This document shows, piece by piece, positions 5,141 through 5,980 of a stretch of DNA of 5,980 bases. Source of the DNA: Lentisphaeria bacterium. Lineage in GTDB: Bacteria; Verrucomicrobiota; Lentisphaeria; Victivallales; UBA1829. The notes beneath the pieces were generated by a model that had not been told where the DNA came from, searched no databases, and was given only the letters and a program-made list of their open reading frames with translations. The stretch is taken from NCBI GenBank assembly GCA_017540385.1, contig JAFYBD010000209.1, forward strand, positions 1 through 5,980. Direction: 5' to 3'. Made by a program: the position numbers and the translations under genes. Each line of letters opens with the position of its first letter. Within the stretch, counting starts at the first letter, position 1.

Positions 5141-5980
5141 TCAGCTCGATACCTGGCGGCAGAGTTTCCTGATCTCCCACACGCAACTGCCGTAAACAGT
5201 GCTTGGATACTTTGCATTCAGTTCGTCGGCGAGCGCCTGCGCCGTCTTCGGCAGGGAGCTGGCCAAGTCATCAAGTTCCTGCAATACCAGTTTCGGCTTC
5301 AGACCGCAGGACTTTGCCATCGCTTCAAAATGCCCCCGCGTGAGCATCCCCATGCGGTTTTCGCCTCCGATCGTCATGGCGAAGCGCTTGTCGATCGTAT
5401 CGTAGACCATCGTCGACAGCACGTCGTAGGCCGGTGAGAACGACGGTTTTCCGTCCCGGTACAGCACGGCGTAGTTCTTCGCGTGGGCATCGCAGTTCCC
5501 GATCAGGAAATTGAACAGGACCATCCGGACGAAACGCAGCCGGTCGTCTGCCGGAAGTCGGATTTCCTCCATCCTCCGCATGCAGTCCTCGATGCCGGGG
5601 CCGCCGTCCTCCTGATATTTGTATTGCGGCGGCACGTTCAGGAGCTGGCAGAAATCCTCCTGATGCAGTCGCACTGTCACGCCGTCGATGGTTTCCCGGT
5701 CGAATCGGGTCACGACGTAGAACGCCTCACCGTTCAACATCAGGATGTCGCAGCCGGCCGCGGGCAGGCCGCATCGTCCGGAGAGCTTCATGCAGAAGAA
5801 TTCGTTGAACACGCTGTCGGGAAACGCCGGGATCGCCGGCTTGACGATGTGCGTGGACGGCGTACCGTAAAGGGGCAGGGCGATCCTGCCTTCGCGGACG
5901 CATGCGACGAGTTTTTCCTGCGAGCCCGCGCCGGAAATCCTGACGCCCTTGTCGCCGACGTCCAGCGGACGCTGTGCGAG
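5141..5980 (-). CDS. hipA: HipA-family serine/threonine kinase, C-terminal portion, 5' end beyond window
   Basis: I translated 279 residues in one open frame from the window edge (5980) to TGA at 5143-5141. Numbered from the edge, the HipA kinase landmarks are: RISGAGSQEKL (14-24), matching the glycine-rich loop, whose Ser16 aligns with the autophosphorylated serine of E. coli HipA; STHIVKP (42-48); NEFFCMKL; a Gln-Glu-Asp-Phe motif (HQEDFCQLL); CDAHAKN (163-169) with catalytic Asp164; and AYDVLST (184-190) with metal-binding Asp186. All key residues are present, so it looks active. E. coli HipA has 440 residues; the missing part corresponds to the N-terminal subdomain, which lies off the window or is encoded separately, as in HipS/HipT-type systems. 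HipA kinases phosphorylate translation-related targets such as aminoacyl-tRNA synthetases and are usually held in check by HipB, encoded upstream and so not visible. GTG at 5812 is internal, because homology continues before it. No functional link to the hydrogenase operon is evident. Confidence 0.9.
   Translation of the reverse strand, partial: LAQRPLDVGDKGVRISGAGSQEKLVACVREGRIALPLYGTPSTHIVKPAIPAFPDSVFNEFFCMKLSGRCGLPAAGCDILMLNGEAFYVVTRFDRETIDGVTVRLHQEDFCQLLNVPPQYKYQEDGGPGIEDCMRRMEEIRLPADDRLRFVRMVLFNFLIGNCDAHAKNYAVLYRDGKPSFSPAYDVLSTMVYDTIDKRFAMTIGGENRMGMLTRGHFEAMAKSCGLKPKLVLQELDDLASSLPKTAQALADELNAKYPSTVYGSCVWEIRKLCRQVSS

Noticed and set aside
1..5980. tRNA, rRNA, CRISPR array, insertion sequence or attachment site
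   Set aside because: I saw no spaced direct repeats, transposase-like frame, terminal inverted repeats or RNA-gene signatures; protein genes cover nearly the whole window.

Overview
The window is GC-rich, apart from one AT-rich intergenic patch, and every gene I can support lies on the minus strand. It holds most of a hydrogen-metabolism operon of an anaerobic, probably fermentative bacterium. The evidence is the gene set: a PAS-containing [FeFe] hydrogenase of the putative sensory type (HydS, group C), its usual thioredoxin-like [2Fe-2S] partner, a SpoIIE/PP2C phosphatase, and NuoE- and NuoF-family subunits of the kind that build NAD(H)-linked, electron-bifurcating [FeFe] hydrogenases (HydABC/HndABCD). 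Taxonomy cannot be fixed from sequence alone. A GC-rich gut or sediment anaerobe, for example from the PVC group (Lentisphaerota/Kiritimatiellota) or a GC-rich Firmicute, would fit, but this is a weak inference.

Layout in transcription order, from high to low coordinates: (1) 5980-5141, the C-terminal kinase part of a HipA-family protein, cut by the window edge; (2) 5140-4842, a 299-base intergenic region with an AT-rich core, a plausible promoter and several small inverted repeats; (3) 4841-4596, a small [2Fe-2S] protein; (4) 4577-2838, HydS-like protein with 2x[4Fe-4S], H-cluster, [4Fe-4S] and PAS parts; (5) 2819-1635, SpoIIE-type phosphatase with an extra C-terminal domain; (6) 1579-1052, NuoE/HydC-like subunit; (7) 1033-2, N-terminal 344 residues of a NuoF/HydB-like subunit, running off the left edge. 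The catalytic HydA subunit is expected just beyond position 1.

The genes read as two modules in one likely transcript. The sensor module ([2Fe-2S] protein, HydS, phosphatase) could read hydrogen or redox state at an H-cluster and pass it, through PAS/coiled-coil contact, to phosphatase activity on an unseen phosphoprotein. The enzyme module (NuoE, NuoF, presumably HydA) would carry electrons between NAD(H), ferredoxin and hydrogen. Three of the four gene junctions are exactly 18 bases. The one between the modules is longer (55 bases) and holds a cytosine-free, G-run tract on the template strand plus a 7-base tandem duplication at the stop codon. The HipA-like gene is probably a separate unit.
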